64,000 nt of DNA from Martelella radicis (lineage in GTDB: Bacteria > Pseudomonadota > Alphaproteobacteria > Rhizobiales > Rhizobiaceae). Positions 63,093-64,000 of this stretch are shown piece by piece. The position numbers and the translations under genes were made by a program. The DNA is taken from positions 1 through 64,000 of the forward strand of contig NZ_JACIDZ010000016.1 in NCBI RefSeq assembly GCF_014196625.1, given 5' to 3'. Each line of letters opens with the position of its first letter. Positions within the stretch are counted from its first letter, which is position 1. The notes below the pieces were generated by a model. It did no database searches and was not told the DNA's origin. It saw only the letters and a list, made by a program, of their open reading frames with translations.

Positions 63093-63782
63093 TTATCCGC
63101 GCATCGCCGCGAGAATTTCGCCGATCACCGGATCGCTCTCATGCGAAGGCTTTTTCGCGCGCACGAAGCAGGCCTCCGATTTAAGGATCACGCCATCGGC
63201 GAGGATCTTCAGGTGGTTGGCTCTGAGCGTCGAGCCTGTGGAGGTGATATCGACGATGATGTCGGCCTGGCCCGCCATCGGCGCGCCTTCCGTCGCCCCA
63301 AGGCTCTCGACAATGCGATAGAGCTGGATGCCGTGCTTCGACGTGAAGAACTGCTGGGTCAGCCGCCAGAACTTCGTCGCGATCGCCAGACGGCGGCCGT
63401 GACGGCTGCGGAATTCGGACGCCACGTCATTGAGATCGGCCATCGTGTCGACATCGAGCCAGATCTCCGGCACGGCGACGACCACATCGGCCTGGCCGAA
63501 ACCGAGGCGGGAGACGAATTCGACCCGGGCATCGGCGTCCGCCACGTTCTCGCGCACCACATCCTCGCCGGTAACCCCGAAATCGACCGCGCCGTTGCCG
63601 ACCTCGCGCGAAATCTCGGATGCCGAGAGAAAGGCGATCTCGATATCCGGGCGGCCGCGCACCTGGCCGCGATAGGAGCGGTCGTTGCCGTTGGTCTCGA
63701 CCGGAAAGCCCGCTCTTTCGAGCGCCTGTTCCGCGCCTTCCTTGATCCGGCCCTTGGAGGGCAGCGCGATGGTGACGGTCAT
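63093..63782 (-). CDS. hisG: ATP phosphoribosyltransferase, short form
   Basis: First enzyme of histidine synthesis, 229 residues, the short form that needs HisZ as regulatory subunit. Landmarks: [13 protein letters not shown] near the start, the [11 protein letters not shown] segment, and the PRPP-binding loop [20 protein letters not shown]. The ATG at 63782 has GGAGAA upstream and overlaps the hisZ stop by four bases, so the two are coupled. Confidence 0.96.
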   Translation of the reverse strand: MTVTIALPSKGRIKEGAEQALERAGFPVETNGNDRSYRGQVRGRPDIEIAFLSASEISREVGNGAVDFGVTGEDVVRENVADADARVEFVSRLGFGQADVVVAVPEIWLDVDTMADLNDVASEFRSRHGRRLAIATKFWRLTQQFFTSKHGIQLYRIVESLGATEGAPMAGQADIIVDITSTGSTLRANHLKILADGVILKSEACFVRAKKPSHESDPVIGEILAAMRG

Positions 63783-64000
63783 GTTTTTTCTCCGGCGCGT
63801 TCGATCCGGTCGAGCCACAGCGAGAAGCCGACGGCGGGAATATGATCGCTGGCGCCAAGCAGCGTCAGCAGCCGGTCATAACGGCCGCCGCCCGCCAGAA
63901 GCGCGCCGCGCGCGCCGGCCTCGGCGATCTCGAAAACAAGCCCGGTATAGTAGTCCAGCGGACGGCCGAAAGCGGCGCGATAGGTGATCGCGGCCACATC
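63779..64000 (-). CDS. hisZ: ATP phosphoribosyltransferase regulatory subunit HisZ, C-terminal fragment
   Basis: The last 73 codons of HisZ, a catalytically silent class II synthetase-like protein required by short HisG. The visible part has [16 protein letters not shown] and GGGRYDRLL, both typical of HisZ/HisS-like chains. Its start lies beyond the window. Order hisZ-hisG with a four-base overlap. Confidence 0.93.
   Translation of the reverse strand, partial: DVAAITYRAAFGRPLDYYTGLVFEIAEAGARGALLAGGGRYDRLLTLLGASDHIPAVGFSLWLDRIERAGEKT

Overview
This window is chromosomal DNA from an alphaproteobacterium of the order Rhizobiales, most likely a Rhizobiaceae-like genus; the sequence alone does not fix the genus. 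Support comes from the str operon layout, the glgP-B-C-A-pgm-glgX order, a rhizobial-type haem block (hmuP-hmuS-hmuT-hmuU-hmuV) with an IRO-box-like site, GTG-started rpsU, short HisG paired with HisZ, and high-GC coding DNA with C/G-rich third positions.

Layout. 1-3201: minus-strand str operon (rpsL, rpsG, fusA, start of tuf) with a long leader and candidate promoter. 3840-7525: a lower-GC membrane acyltransferase/SGNH gene and an ABC-F ATPase. 7734-15075: a small unknown protein, then a three-gene operon of a transglutaminase-DUF2126 protein, a circularly permuted ATP-grasp/alpha-E fusion and a second transglutaminase. 15421-26435: a complete glycogen operon (phosphorylase, branching enzyme, ADP-glucose pyrophosphorylase, synthase, phosphoglucomutase, debranching enzyme), then a MaoC/NodN-like hydratase. 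26964-29236: an AT-richer accessory stretch with a zeta-toxin-like kinase lacking a visible antitoxin and a decayed IS481-family transposase. 29237-33772: a TRAP transporter operon with its GntR/FCD regulator, divergent from an SMP-30 lactonase-like gene, with a GntR-type operator between them. 33789-39694: a sarcosine oxidase operon (soxB, soxD, soxA, soxG) with an alpha/beta hydrolase embedded between soxB and soxD. 40059-43447: rpsU, a TPR lipoprotein, a TonB-like protein and a small secreted protein. 43637-47682: haem uptake and use operon. 47687-51447: rsmD, rluB, tadA, a GNAT acetyltransferase and a lipoprotein. 51704-58174: ileS, ribF, a HAD hydrolase and chrA. 58339-60534: groES-groEL with a perfect CIRCE element and a terminator. 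60775-64000: an Omp25/31-like porin, a DUF892 ferritin-like protein, a GST, hisG and the 3' end of hisZ.

Most of the window is core metabolism and information processing. The less ordinary parts are the transglutaminase/ATP-grasp operon (a predicted but biochemically poorly defined amide-ligase system), the zeta-toxin island with its transposase remnant, the hydrolase inside the sarcosine oxidase operon, a compositionally distinct patch inside the editing domain of ileS, and a 13-codon reading frame before rpsU that mimics the rpsU start.
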